NCBI RefSeq assembly: GCF_000524195.1
Contig: NW_020170410.1
Span: 314,204 to 378,203, forward strand
Source of the DNA: Echinococcus granulosus
Lineage: Eukaryota; Platyhelminthes; Cestoda; Cyclophyllidea; Taeniidae
Direction: 5' to 3'
DNA length: 64,000 nt
The position numbers were made by a program, and so were the translations under genes. Below the pieces are notes generated by a model, which ran no database searches, had not been told where the DNA came from, and was given only the letters and a program-made list of their open reading frames with translations. This document shows, one piece after another, positions 52,201 through 64,000 of this stretch; positions within the stretch are counted from its first letter, which is position 1, and every line of letters begins with the position of its first letter.

Positions 52201-55200
52201 AAGCAAATATCAATTAACAAGGAAATTTTCTTAACAATTGTGCTCAACAATTTTTCCACTTGTTGGTTGACATAAGCTTTCCATTCCTTATAATCAGCGA
52301 AATGAATGGCTTAAAAGTGCTACTCCGCCCATTTGTGCGCAATCTTTGAAGTTCTTTTTCGGCTAAAATGGGAGTGATGACCGGTCAAAGATAACAAAAC
52401 GACAGTCTTCCTCCACCTTAATTAAAGGCACTGGCCTTAGCCATTGCTAAAGGGTAACTAAAAGCGAGTAATCTAGTCACGTTGGTGTCTCCCTGTCACT
52501 AAAACACGTCATAATAGCAAATCTTTAATGAATTTGAGTAATTGAAACGGTGGGAGAGGTTGTGACTGCTGACAACACCACCAGTACCGCATGAATAATC
52601 GCCAAATTAATGAACAAACGTAAAAGCACTGACGGCAATTATATTATGGGCGCGCCAGTGCAAATATACCAATTGCTATTTAAAATGAAACTTTGTTTTA
52701 AAATCTGTGTAAGCTATTGAAAAACAAATATAATTTTGACTGAAAAAGGCTCTTCTGTTGAAGGGCTTATCCATATTCAACAAACATTAATACATCACAT
52801 TTTTAGCTAAATATCAGGATAAACCCTTAAATTTCATAAAAATATTATGAATTAGCAATACCTGAAGTTTAAAAAAGAATCTAACTTTGTACACAAGCAT
52901 ATCAAAAGCAGATACATATGCCGATCAAACTCAGAATGGTATCATGGAGAAGTAAATTGCAAGGCTTTACCCAAAAGAGGTGTACACTCCACTTTACTCT
53001 CGCCATTTAGCTGCTTCGTATTTTTCTAACATTTTAAAAACACCCGCATGTGCTTCTAGGTAAGCATAGGGTTATTTAGCAAAAACTGTCAGAATTCACA
53101 AAGTTACACTAAATTTGACACTTTATAGATCTGAACCTTTAAGTTATTTTCCTACTATTGTGAATTTATGCCACTACTCTATAAGCCGATACCCCTTCTG
53201 ACATGCGGATGTTTTGTGTCGACAACTCGTAATGTTTTTAAATGTTGGTTCCGTCTTGGAGATAATCACCGTGTTTTGCAGCCAAGGGTGAGGCTAGTCA
53301 ACAAAAAACCGGTAATATGAAGATTTATGCCTTGACCACTCCTAATTTATTTGATCGCGAGTACAGTATGCCACAAAACATAGTTGAATCTACCACCACC
53401 ACTTCTGTGCACGCACTAAAACATCACCCAATTTGCGTGACAAGCGGTATTTTAGGATTTAAAAGTTCTACTTATTTATTAAAGTAGTAAAATTTCTGCA
53501 GCTTGTGAAAGGGAGGTGTTTATTAGAAGAAAGGTTGTGGAGAAATTACCTGCATTGCTACTTGTCGAGTGTTTTTGAAGAGCATTTCAAAGAATCCCAA
53601 TTTGTCAAGCAACATATAAAGCTTGAGTTAAATATAAGTTTAAAAATACACAATGATATCTAACTATAATGGTTGAATTCCTGTTTGTTAATTCGTGCTC
53701 ACCCATTTTGAAGGCTGGTAGCATTGACAATTTTAGAAATGTACTTTTCGTTGGAATTATATAGCTAGTTAGCCACCTGTTAAGCTCAGGTGCATTTAAT
53801 CTCATTTAATCATATTTACTCTCCACAAAAGGCAATAAGCCTGCCCAAACAATGGTGGATAAAGTGAGCTATAAAAGACATCCAAAATTATCTTCCTAGA
53901 GGGATCACGAAAATTTGGTTTTACGCCTGTAATTTCATCTTAAATATTTGTGGCGTTTCTCAACAATTTTGAATAAATAATCTATCGAGAAGGCGAAAAA
54001 TAATTTAGTTCCAATATTGTAGCCGCCTGTATGTAGCTTCTTTATCACGAAACCAACAGGCTCCTACAGTGTTAGATATAGCTCGCAATAGCTAAATATT
54101 TATAGCCTGAGAATATTTACATTAGATACGTTGTCAGGTGTAGGAAGAGATGCGTCAGTCTGTCAGCACAGAGCTTTTGACTGTACATCTTACTGTATTC
54201 TTGTTAGCACGACTTTAGGCAAAATGTGGCTCGAGTTTGTCTACTCTGCAAATGTATTTTACCAAAAAAAGCACATTTCGACAAAGCTGTGGTGGAGCAT
54301 TTGAAGAAAACGATGCATGCAGTAGCTGAACACTCTGCCTTCCAGAATCGGATGGTTTAGCTTGATGCTGTAGAGAAATCACCTATCACGTATGGACTTA
54401 CCTATCACTCTTTACCGAAATACTTGCACAGCGTTTTTCATCCACATCTACGCTTACACCTACACCAGATGGAAGAGGAAGCTTCCGCACAACTCGATCC
54501 TACGCACATGCATTAACGGATGCCAGATGAAAGACTTTACAGACTATCAACTCGGTCTTCACTTCCTTTGCCTACGATGCAGAAACGTGCAGTGACTGAC
54601 TGACTGCCACGCAATGGGAAAGGGGATTTGTCCTAAACTTTTCATTTACAGAATGTCTTTGTCTTCAAAAGTAATCTCTTTGCTCATTACCCACAATACA
54701 ATTTTTGGGCACCCACAAGTTCATGCATGCTTCATGGCCAGACTGGAGAAACAATTGTCCACTGGGGGTTGTTTAATGGCTGAGGATCAAACAGCTATGT
54801 TTTGCTATGATAAGACACGAGCAAAATAATACGATATTATACCGTACAACCCATAAGTGTGAGATAAGCGGAAAATAAGGTTACACAGCTCAAGACTTCA
54901 TATCTCAGAGCACCTCAAGACTTACTTTAGTGGGGGTGGGAGAATGGAGGACACTGCCTCGTCTTCGTCCTCCATATTCCCCTAAATATATCCCTCCACG
55001 TGATGGTTAACATCTCCCATACACATTAGGCAATCGCATGAACATGATAAATGGACAGGTGAGAAATGAGCTTGAGATAGAGTCAGGCTTTCTCTTGACT
55101 TCTATAGACATAACACTGTATAGAAGTAAGATTGGCAAACTTGTGTCCTGGTGGAAAAGAATGCCAGATATTAGAGATTATTAGATTAGATTATTATTAT

Positions 55201-57803
55201 TACTCCAGTTTTATTAAAGAACCTTATCTCGGGAGACTGAAAGCTCTGAATGATAAAGCCTACACCTTAAACAAATGCCATCCCACAGTTTCTGCTAAAA
55301 AAATAACGAGCCCACTTTGTACTTAATTCATCCTTGGGGAAATATTAACTTTAGCGGCCAGTTTTTTAACTCAAAAAGTTTGCCATAGTATGAAATTACG
55401 ACAACTTTGCGAATCCCTGCTGATAGCGGCTAAGGTGGCAGGGTTGGTGGAACCCTTCAGTTTTTATATCATCTTCAAAGCCTCACTCTGAATTCAAAGA
55501 ATGCTTTTTTGATGGACTTTGCTTTATGAAAATTTGGCCTAAACAATCAATGCGAAAGCGCGTTTAAGTCCGAAATCCAGTTTACCAGGCAGAGATAGTG
55601 GCCGACCCAATTAAAACACATTCACATTAAAACAATACTTTAGACTTTATACAAGCAACTCCCTACTTTTAAAATACATACACAATTCCTATTCTGTTTC
55701 TTGGAAATGTTGATGCCTCGGAAATGCAAATTCACACTTTAAGTCAAGTTAACCAAATATTTGTTATTTTGGCCTAGAATTGGTATTGATATAATTAAAT
55801 CCGAATCTCCTTCATTTATGACTTAGAGATGTTTATATGTTTCCCCTTCACTTCCTTGTCATGGACTTTGATTTCCCCTCTAATTGTGTCATGCTTTGTG
55901 TCTCTTTTCAAATTTCAGCCCCTGAAGTAGACTTGAGAATGCGGCACAATACATTTTGTAAAACCCTGAGTGGTAGATAACACAATCAAAAATCATAATG
56001 AAAACTAAAGGAAAGCATTGTATTTGGTAAAAGTAAAAGCTGCCAAAATTCACCACACGTTAAAGATACTACTTCACTGATATGTCGTACCTTCGCAGCA
56101 CTCAATTAAACTCAAAAAGTTTCATGTTATTTTAAAGTATTGGCCTATAGGACACTTTCGGAAGAGAAGCATTTGTAAGTCTGCTGGTTTGATTAAACTG
56201 TTTTGGATCCTATTATTGATGAGATAGTGAGCATAAATAAGACTTACAATTGCTAGGATTCAATTTTATGCATTGACGTCTTTACAGTAAAATTCATGGT
56301 TGACTGAATTTTCACCCTAGCGTCAATTTGTGTTTATGTGTTCGTGTTGCATCGTCTGACCTAAATGGTTTCACCCAAAGTCGTTTAAGCACACAACTGC
56401 ACAAGTTAATTAGTTAAATCTCCCAGTTTCTGTAGCCCGTCTTGCACTCATAAAGTGTTTCTTATTGCCCTGAAATATCAGGATAGAAACGAGTAGGGTC
56501 TCAGAAAAATCTATCACCACAACCTCGACGTTTTAATGCTCTACCGCTAAGTTTTGTAGGGTGCCCTTGTCACATTCTCGAACTCAAACCCAACTCGACG
56601 AATCTGAATATGATATGATTAGGTGTTGAGGTTTTTCATAAAACAGCTTAAGACATGTCACGCATTTCCAACACTGGGTCCAGATGTGAACATCAGGGAA
56701 TGGACTGAATAACTCTAATGGCAAATCTGCTTGTCTCCATGGCCGTATCGTTGCACAAGATGTCTTTTGTGAACATCTGCCAGAATTGAATGCGACACCG
56801 TTACTTCCTCTTCCTGTCGAATAAATCGCCTTCACTCCAATCAAAATAACTACTTAAGATCTTGCTACATCTCTACTTATAGGTTAGCGTTTCCTAAAGC
56901 GCAAACTACTTCGTTTGGGTAACTTTGACACCATTTTAAAAGCACTGCATTGGTCGGAAGTGATGACCCGACCTAAAAGTTCAGTTTGTCAATTGCACAA
57001 GCCATCCATGCAACTAACATCACCATGCCTGTTGTGGATGGAGTGTCCATAAACATCCAGTTGAATAATCAAGCCCGTAAATAACATTATAACGGCAGGT
57101 TAAAAGACTAGAAGACCGAAGAGCAGGTGGCGTAGCCGCAGCACAGACCTAAGAAGTCACTCATTGCCGTGCACAATCAAGATAAACATCCACGTTCTAA
57201 CCTCATGCAACGTGGAACAGGAAAGGGCTTAAAATAAATTATTCTGTTGGAACGGAAAAAAAGCTTTCAAATCCAGAAAATGGGCTAAGCTATTTTGCAC
57301 AAAAATCCTCTTCATGGTGTGTTCATTGGCCAGTTCAAGAAATTGTCTTTTCCAATTGCTACTATCATTCATTCATTCGTTCATTCACCAAATTATCTAA
57401 AGCTCCATCTTCCTCTTTCGTCGATTGTCTGGTCATATTTCTTGCACGATTGGAATATTATACTACATTTCATGCTAATTTTCTCTCGAATACAGAGGTT
57501 TGGCGGCACTTTTTTATAGAATATTGCGATTGGACAGTTGGTTATCGTTAATTTTAGGCCAAAATCGAAACGATCTGCCCCGACTTACGGGCTACTTAGC
57601 TATTTTGTTTGAGGATGTTCAGTTAATGGAATAGGCCATAAAACCTTACATGAGGGTCACCTACACCAGCTCCGATGACCAACAAACATGTAGAATATAA
57701 TTCACGCGGTTCCAAGCGGGCACACCTGCTTCCGTCCTAGCACCCACGTCCGTTGACATGTCCGCATGTGTCCGCCATGAGTCACGTTCACCTGCCTGCT
57801 ACC

Positions 57804-57826
57804 TATTGGTTCACAGGTGACCAATA
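57804..57826. promoter_or_regulatory. CCAAT-containing near-palindrome
   Basis: TATTGGTTCAC and GTGACCAATA are inverted copies (one bulged base) separated by AG, placing two CCAAT boxes face to face. A third ATTGG follows at about 57846. It could be a binding site in an unannotated promoter; no gene is assigned to it. Confidence 0.3.
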
Positions 57827-58869
57827 AACACACTGCCGTTCACTAATTGGTTATTAGGGGATTGAACAATCCTCTGTGGGAGGGGATGGTGAGATGCATG
57901 CATTGAGCGAGAGCAGTGGTATGCGGTTCTGTCGGGCTGGCGATGCCAATCTTGTCGTCAGTAGCACAAAAAGGCACAAAATTGTGGAAAGGCGAGGAAT
58001 TGGAGAAGAGGAGAGTGCTCTCCCAACAGATTTCTCCAGGTAGGATAGCTTCTCATACATTCTGGTGCTTTTCTTAATTTGCATGATAAAAACAGTTTGT
58101 TTATGCAACATTTGTAGTCCTCAGTTGTCTGTTCACCTCAGTTTGTTTGAGTTGTTCTAGTATTCAGACTTCTGTATGCATTATCCTTCAGCAGGGTAAT
58201 ATGCACGCATAGATATCAATCCTCATTCCCTTGTAGTTCGTACATTAAAATGAATTTTGACTGTCATTGAAACTGAAGTCGCCTAACCTCCGCCGACTTA
58301 AAAATGACAACCCTCATAACTACTTCACCACCCATATTTAGTCGTCTTAATGACGTGATTCCTGACTTCCATCGTATTTTGATTTAGGCACTGCACAGAA
58401 CTTTTACACTCCATAGTTATTGCGTTATCGCTTTCAGTGTCTTCAAAGGATTTGGGTTTTTGTTCTTAGTCATGGTTCGATTTGACTAGCCTTATCGACA
58501 CTTTGCTCTCATTTTGTTGCTTGTAGTGCATTTCTTGGCCCCTTTAATTTAGTGAAAACTAGATATTCGGAAACAGCCATGATTATAACCCACTGTGTAC
58601 AGCATTTTCAGGTGGTATAGGTTTTGCGTGTGAAATCGCTACCTGTGTAAATGTAAAACTCACAACCCACTGGAAATGTACGCATGCGCGCCTCGAATGT
58701 CGTCACCATGGTTATTGCAGTTGCATTTGTAAAAAATATCCCTTTTTTAATAGTTTACGGCGGTCTATCAGTGGACGAGAGTGAAAATGAGCCTGAATAG
58801 GCCTAATAAGAGAGTTGATTGTTCCACCCTAATTGACATTTTGCTGAAGTCTGCATATGCGCCTCATTC

Positions 58870-58888
58870 GCTCTCTCTCTCTCTCTCC
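58870..58888 (+). repeat. (CT)n microsatellite
   Basis: Nine uninterrupted CT units run directly into CCCC. Confidence 0.85.
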
Positions 58889-61373
58889 CCTAGCCGGTGG
58901 GAATCTCAGCCTAGTTGTAAGCAATTACTTTTCTCCCAATGGCAAGAACTCGAAATGAGGACAGGAGGATTGTGCCCGGAAAAAAAAATGCAGCACAAAT
59001 AGATGGTATGAATCTACTTTAGTGTCTGGTGATGAATTGAATATGCCTGACGCAGCCATTGTTAATTGCTAAATTTCCAAAGGCCTGCCTACGTGGATGC
59101 AAATGATCTCGCCTTGGCTCTCACGTAGGATCTGCAGCCACTAAAGAGTGTTTAGCTTCTTTTGTTTATTTCTTTTTTTCGTGCGAAAAGGGTAGGCACA
59201 TGCAGGAGAATCATTTGCTCTCTCACCCAAGCTATCCCCAGGCAATATGTGCTTTTAAGACCATTTCCGTGTCCTCTATTCGCGAGAGCGGGTGCGGTAG
59301 AGGCCGTAAAATTCGGCTAATGCCTTGAAATTTGAAACCCCACTTCCATAATCGACTACATGCGCTTCGTTACCGGTACTTCCTAATGTTCCAAGTTGTC
59401 TTATGCAAAGAAATGGTACTGATTAATCTAGCCCTACCAGAGAAGTTTAGACCTACTGTTTACGCGCTTTGCTGAAAAAGGATTACTAGCAGATGCATTT
59501 TACAAAGGTATGGCGAAGCGCCGATGGGGAGCGCAGCATTTGAGAAAAAAAGTGAACTAACGTGTCCTCTTCAAGAGCTGCCGAATGAAATTCGCCAGCT
59601 CGAGGCATGAATATAAATGAGGCGCAGTACATAACCTCAAAAAACCATCGGCACTGCAGTTCTCACCATTTCTATCTCAACGTTTGTAAACGGGGGTAGG
59701 GCTTCTAGGTGTTATTTTTGTCGGATTTGAGGGTGAGTTTAACTCCAGTTCTGCTTTAACATTATTTTTTCCAAACTAAACACCAGTTTTGATGAAAGTT
59801 GTGGGTTTTTTAAATGCCTATTCGCCTTCGCGATGAGTGGATGTGTGTTATGGCACACCAAATGGTTTTTTTGTTGGTGTCAGACACTCATTTGCCTTTG
59901 AGTGTGTTTCCTCAACCAACTGTCCGTGTGTGTGTTTAATTAGAACGTGGAATTCTGTTTTGTTGTTCCCTTCACTTCATTTTCAGCATCTGACCCCAAT
60001 CTTCCCCCATTTGGTATCCACGCCCATGTGCTTCGGTTCGTTTACCACTTCGTGTGTGTGTGCGCATTTTTTCCCGGCAACTTTGACTATCGGTGTTTTG
60101 AGATTTTTGACTTACCTGGAAAAGCTTTGACAAATGAGACGTCGCGTATCAACTTTTTCCACCAATTTTATGCGCCTTAATTGCATTAGAAATCTTTGCA
60201 CTTAATCAAACCTGATTGTTTGCGGTGGATCCTGCGTTTCTTTCTTTTTCCTATAGAAATGGGGATGTCTGTAACGTTTTCCCGGGTAAACAGAGGCATG
60301 CTTAGAGAGCAGGTCGGTCGCGTCTCATGCCCACACGAGTAATTTATTCGCTCTGTCGCGGCCGCCGAAATAGCTCGGTGTGAGCAGTGGCAAAGCAACT
60401 CCACTTTTTTGCTTTGTTTAAACGCTCTTCCTTTCCCTAACGATGGTCGTGTTTTGTTGCTTTGTCGTCGACCTAATGGCCAACAAGTTAAAAAGCTATT
60501 CCTGCGCTTGAACAATAGGGAAATAGGTTGGTTCGGGTAGCAGAGCAGGAGGGTTACAATCTGCTCCGGATTGGTTCGGTTTTAGAATCATGGTGTAATT
60601 ACTTCTTTTTTTGCTTGTAGATTGGTAATTATTTTTGTATTCATTAGTTTGGAAGTGCAGAAACTTGTCCCAAAATAACTTGAGTGGTGACGCCTCTTCA
60701 AGGAAGTGCGAGCAAGGAAAGTAGCAAAATCACCCGCTCTGTTTAACCACTCATTATTTACAGCATCTGCAGCCTGTCAAGTAGTCTTTGTTGATCCGTG
60801 GATGTTCCCAAATCACTGAACCTCTTCCTAGAAGTAGCAGCTGTTGTAATGTCAATAGATAACATTCAACGACTTTGGTGGAAACAGCTGTCAAGGCAAC
60901 CAAACCGATTTGACTGAAAAATATGACGAATTTTACCCGTTTTCGATGGTTCTAGTCCCCTGCCAGCAAATCACCTAGTTGAAAAATCACACTTAAGGAA
61001 TATTCAGTGGCGAAATAAGCCGACCATACGAATTACTCCTTTTCTTATTTGCACCAAGTAGACCAAGGTGTAGTTATGTAGGCTCCTTACTAGTTTGATA
61101 CACCTCCGTGTAACGCTGCTCCTAATTTCTTGATTAACTTTCCGCTTCTTAAGCATTCACTTCAGGGAATAACTATTTTATGGGGGAAGGGGAATAAGAC
61201 CCTAAAGTTTGTTTCAAGGGTAGCGTAATTTTATACCTGGCCTTGGTGAATACATTTGTGGAATAGTCTGCTTTTTACCCTCAATATAACCACCATTTTA
61301 ACGGATTTTAGGGCTTTAATTAGCCTGGGTGGTTGAGTCATCCCCATGGTTATGGATAAGGTCATGGCTCACT

Positions 61374-61386
61374 CCCCCCCCCCCCC
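61374..61386 (+). repeat. Poly-C tract
   Basis: A run of 13 C interrupts otherwise mixed sequence; its length is likely to be unstable between reads or individuals. Confidence 0.85.
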
Positions 61387-61612
61387 TCCATTTCACTGCT
61401 TAGACGGGTGAAAAGTTGACGTCTGACTGGCTGTAACGGTATCTTCTACCTCCATCTACGACTTTTCAACTCTATCCTCTTTAAGCTCACTAATGCACCC
61501 AGGTACACGAATCTGCATACACGTCAGCATCCTCCAATAGACGATCACTTCATGCGTCATTGGCTACTGAAATCTACTTTTTCACTCTCTTTGCGTGTGC
61601 ATGTGTTTGTAG

Positions 61613-61869
61613 ATGAAAAAACAGAGGTTAGCAACCGATCCGGCCTGGTAACTGCTACATCTCAGCCCTCCGTGTACCTCTCAGCCCACGCGGTCAAAGG
61701 AACGTGGCCCACCGTCGAAAATATAATCCGTGCTCAGTCAATCACTCATGCCACTGAGGAGACGATCACCCGAGATCCCGAATTCGTGAAGCGTCGCGCT
61801 ACCACCCTTGATATTGACATGTCAACTCCCCAACGCCAGGGCAAGACTGGTAGTCGGGGGCGTCTATTT
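61613..61869 (+). CDS. Downstream exon, probably of the same Ser-rich gene
   Basis: The acceptor TTTGTAG ends at 61612 and the donor GTGAGT starts at 61870; the frame between is open for 257 bases, entering in phase 1 (2 bases complete a codon) and leaving in phase 0. With the upstream exon the joined codon is A/AT, Asn. The product begins NEKTEVSNRSGLVTATS and includes VKGTWPTVENIIRAQS, then TRDPEFVKRRATTLDIDMS. It is hydrophilic and unstructured-looking, like the upstream exon. Membership in the same gene is inferred from phase, strand and composition; intermediate exons may exist. The gene must continue beyond 61870, and I found no further exon before the window ends. Confidence 0.5.
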
Positions 61870-63015
61870 GTGAGTTGCACTTCATCCTGTGTCTGATCTC
61901 CTCTGGAGTTTCATATAACACTGGAATGATGTATCGGGAATTGGATCAAATCATCAATAACACTTTTTGTGGCCCCTTCTAAATCAGTGGGATAATTCGT
62001 ACGCTGAATTTATCCTGAGATAGGATTTTGAGGGACGTTATTTAACCGAATTTACAATGTGTAAAATTTGTTTCGTAGAGCATAATTTTTATTTACTTTT
62101 TGGTCGATTCATAGTGGAAACTGAACTAACGGCAAATTTCCAAAGCAGCTTCCATCCTTGCTTAAAGGATGAAAGGGATGGGAAGACCTGATCCCTCCTC
62201 TCATGTTTCACCTAACATTAGAACAGGGCGTTGTAAGGTAGAAATAGGGAAGAAGTAACATTAACGCCCTTATTGACCACGTTGGAAAAGGGACTGCGTC
62301 TTTCACCCTTTCCATGATGTTCCCACCTAGAATGGGGAAAGTTGTTGTAGAAAGTGGAATTTTCGCTAGACCGGTGTATAGCCATGATTCACAATGCCCC
62401 ATTAAATGAGTAATGAAGAAGGCAGATCCATGTGTTTCAGTGAGTCAACTGCGGTTTTGCTCCTGTTAATGAAAGTTACTCCTTTCCGAGTTAATTTGCT
62501 CCCAATACGTCCATTTTTTGGGGCTGGCTTTGGCAAATGTGAAAGAGCAGTGGACTTTCCACTCTGCTTTTCTGTTGTTTAAACAAGGAAGGCCTCCCTT
62601 TTTTGCAAACTGCGGTAAAACACCTAGGACGATTTCCGGGGAAAGATAAGCGAAAAGCCCAGAAGCATGCTCTACTTTCTGCGTTTTCAGTTTGCTCTAT
62701 TGATTCGTGGTGGTATACGAAGCTACACCCTTTAAAGCTGTTTTGGTTTACTCCCAGTTTTGCAGATTTGTTTGGCGCCTATGCGGCGGTGACAGCTACA
62801 CATCATTGTCATAAATTGACAGTTTAGCGAACAGCATATCCACCATATGAAATCGTCATTAGGGCATGTATTTATTATCTAGTTGTCTGCTAGGATGGGC
62901 TTTGTTTATGCCTTTTTAGAGCCTGTTTTCAAAACAAGGCAACGGGATACGCGATAAAGCTACTCTCAGGGTTAAACGGGACTGGTGAGTTCATATATAC
63001 GCTTTTGAATCTGAC

Positions 63016-63048
<33 letters not shown>

Positions 63049-63170
63049 GGTATTCTTCCTTGTATCATGCGCAGGAACAGTGAAATGCAGTCACCAAATC
63101 CAGTGTTTACTGAGTCCGTGTATCGTGGGGTGTTTTGATGACCGACTTTTGGTTGTAATTTCTACCTAAT
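61870..63170. other. No recognised gene
   Basis: This contains an (ATT)n microsatellite near 63017-63048 and several short open frames without recognisable features. Intron of the Ser-rich gene is the likeliest status. Confidence 0.3.
63017..63048 (+). repeat. (ATT)n microsatellite
   Basis: A perfect TTA/ATT trinucleotide tract of about 32 bases. Confidence 0.9.
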
Positions 63171-63435
63171 TTAAAGTTCGGCCCCAATTGGGCTCTGAAA
63201 GTCTATTTGAAATGGTCTTACACAATTTCGTCGTCTGCGCCGAACCCGTCGCCGAAAATCCCGCCAAGTAGCTTTAAGCGTATTGGAGTGAGGTCGCTTC
63301 CTCGAATACACAAGGGAGGGGTATTCAGCTAACTTAAGGTCATTCTTAACATTATTGTGTAGTTGTTGAAGTCCTTCTTCGATGAGATTTGTTAATATCA
63401 TTGGCGCCAACGCTGTTATCTTCCATTTATCACAC
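63171..63435 (-). CDS. Possible terminal exon of an unrecognised Arg-rich protein
   Basis: On the minus strand a good acceptor (CCTATTTTCAG, ending at 63436) is followed by an 87-residue frame to a stop at 63171. It begins CDKWKITALAPMILTNLIEE, then has an amphipathic stretch, a basic run FRRRVRRRRRNC and ends QIDFQSPIGAEL. The basic run could be a nuclear localisation signal or RNA contact. No upstream partner exon was identified before the window edge and no family is recognised, so chance is possible. Confidence 0.35.
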
Positions 63436-64000
63436 TGAAAATAGGGTAGACAAGTGAGGAATATCCGGATCTATTGAGAACTTTTGATTTTCGGAGTCAG
63501 TACCCCCCGGCGGCTATAGCGTATTTTGACTTGGAATTGTCTCGAAAACAGCTTAACAGTCCTAATTATTAGGAGACCAAAAAGGTGGTACAATCTCTGC
63601 AGACCTCGCAGCACTTGACATGTTGTAACTTGTGGATGTTTGTATGCATGCCTTGCAAAGGGTGGGTGGATATGCGTCAGTCTTTCGGATATGCTACCCT
63701 TAATTGTGCATCCTACTACCACCACCTCCCTGTCATTACGCATCCTCCTGAATGTCATTTAGACTTGATGTGGCTCGAACTTCTCCGAGTCACTGGTTTA
63801 AACTCGATAGGATGTGGTGCAATTAAACCTCTTGAAAAACGGCCAGAACTAGTGAATATGACACGGGGAAGTTCACTTGTTACTCCTACATGGACGCAAT
63901 GCAGCATCTTGTATTTCATATTTTTTCATCCTCACCTTTCGTGTCCCCACTTATCGAGTGGATAGTGAAATAGACACGGAGGTGGCTAGGATCAAGGTTT

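Larger units (their letters stand above)
41260..61612 (+). other. Probable very long intron or gene-poor region
   Basis: About 20 kb separates two phase-matched plus-strand exons. I found no convincing exon on either strand. It contains a 100-N gap, two dispersed-repeat copies at 46.06-46.39 kb, a duplicated repeat at 48.64-49.23 kb, a CCAAT-type palindrome at 57.8 kb and a (CT)n tract at 58.87 kb. A short frame 57921-58039, ending at a fair donor, might be an exon, but its phase does not fit 61613. Confidence 0.4.

Overview
This is a stretch of eukaryotic nuclear DNA. Genes are split into short exons with GT-AG (a few GC-AG) introns, the genes are metazoan housekeeping genes, and there are long AT-rich intergenic and intronic stretches plus two 100-base assembly gaps. 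The best guess is a flatworm (Platyhelminthes), probably a tapeworm: many introns are only 35 to 80 bases long, the glutathione transferase most resembles the schistosome 28-kDa sigma-like class, and several genes have a splice-acceptor-like AG 9 to 21 bases before the start ATG, as expected if a spliced leader is added. The species cannot be named from the sequence alone.

Layout. 13-11455 (+): last three recognised exons of an SLC12A9-type cation-chloride cotransporter. 12920-14275 (-): complete reticulon gene, 6 exons, 203 aa. 15963-16255 (+): complete COX6C gene, 2 exons split by a 35-base intron, 85 aa. 16626-20230 (-): complete DUS4L-type tRNA-dihydrouridine synthase, 5 exons, 349 aa, convergent with COX6C; the two opposing poly(A) signals form one small inverted repeat. 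21583-32583 (-): complete exocyst subunit EXOC7/Exo70, 18 coding exons, about 688 aa, with an assembly gap in one intron. 34522-37500 (-): sigma/Sm28-like glutathione S-transferase, 3 exons, 205 aa, with an unusual N-terminus. 40824-41259 (+) and 61613-61869 (+): two phase-compatible exons of an unrecognised Ser-rich protein with an RVTF motif, probably one gene with about 20 kb of intron. 63171-63435 (-): possible terminal exon of an unrecognised Arg-rich protein.

The genes do not form a pathway. They are neighbours in a compact cluster (about 12.9 to 37.5 kb) followed by a gene-poor region. Between genes I found a dispersed repeat family of about 120 to 160 bases (at least five diverged copies), a duplicated repeat near 48.7/49.1 kb, a recurring GTCACATA/GTGAC imperfect palindrome, and simple repeats. 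I saw no rRNA, tRNA, CRISPR array, intact transposon or virus. All exon models were built by hand from splice sites, phase continuity and remembered family similarity; no alignment program was run.
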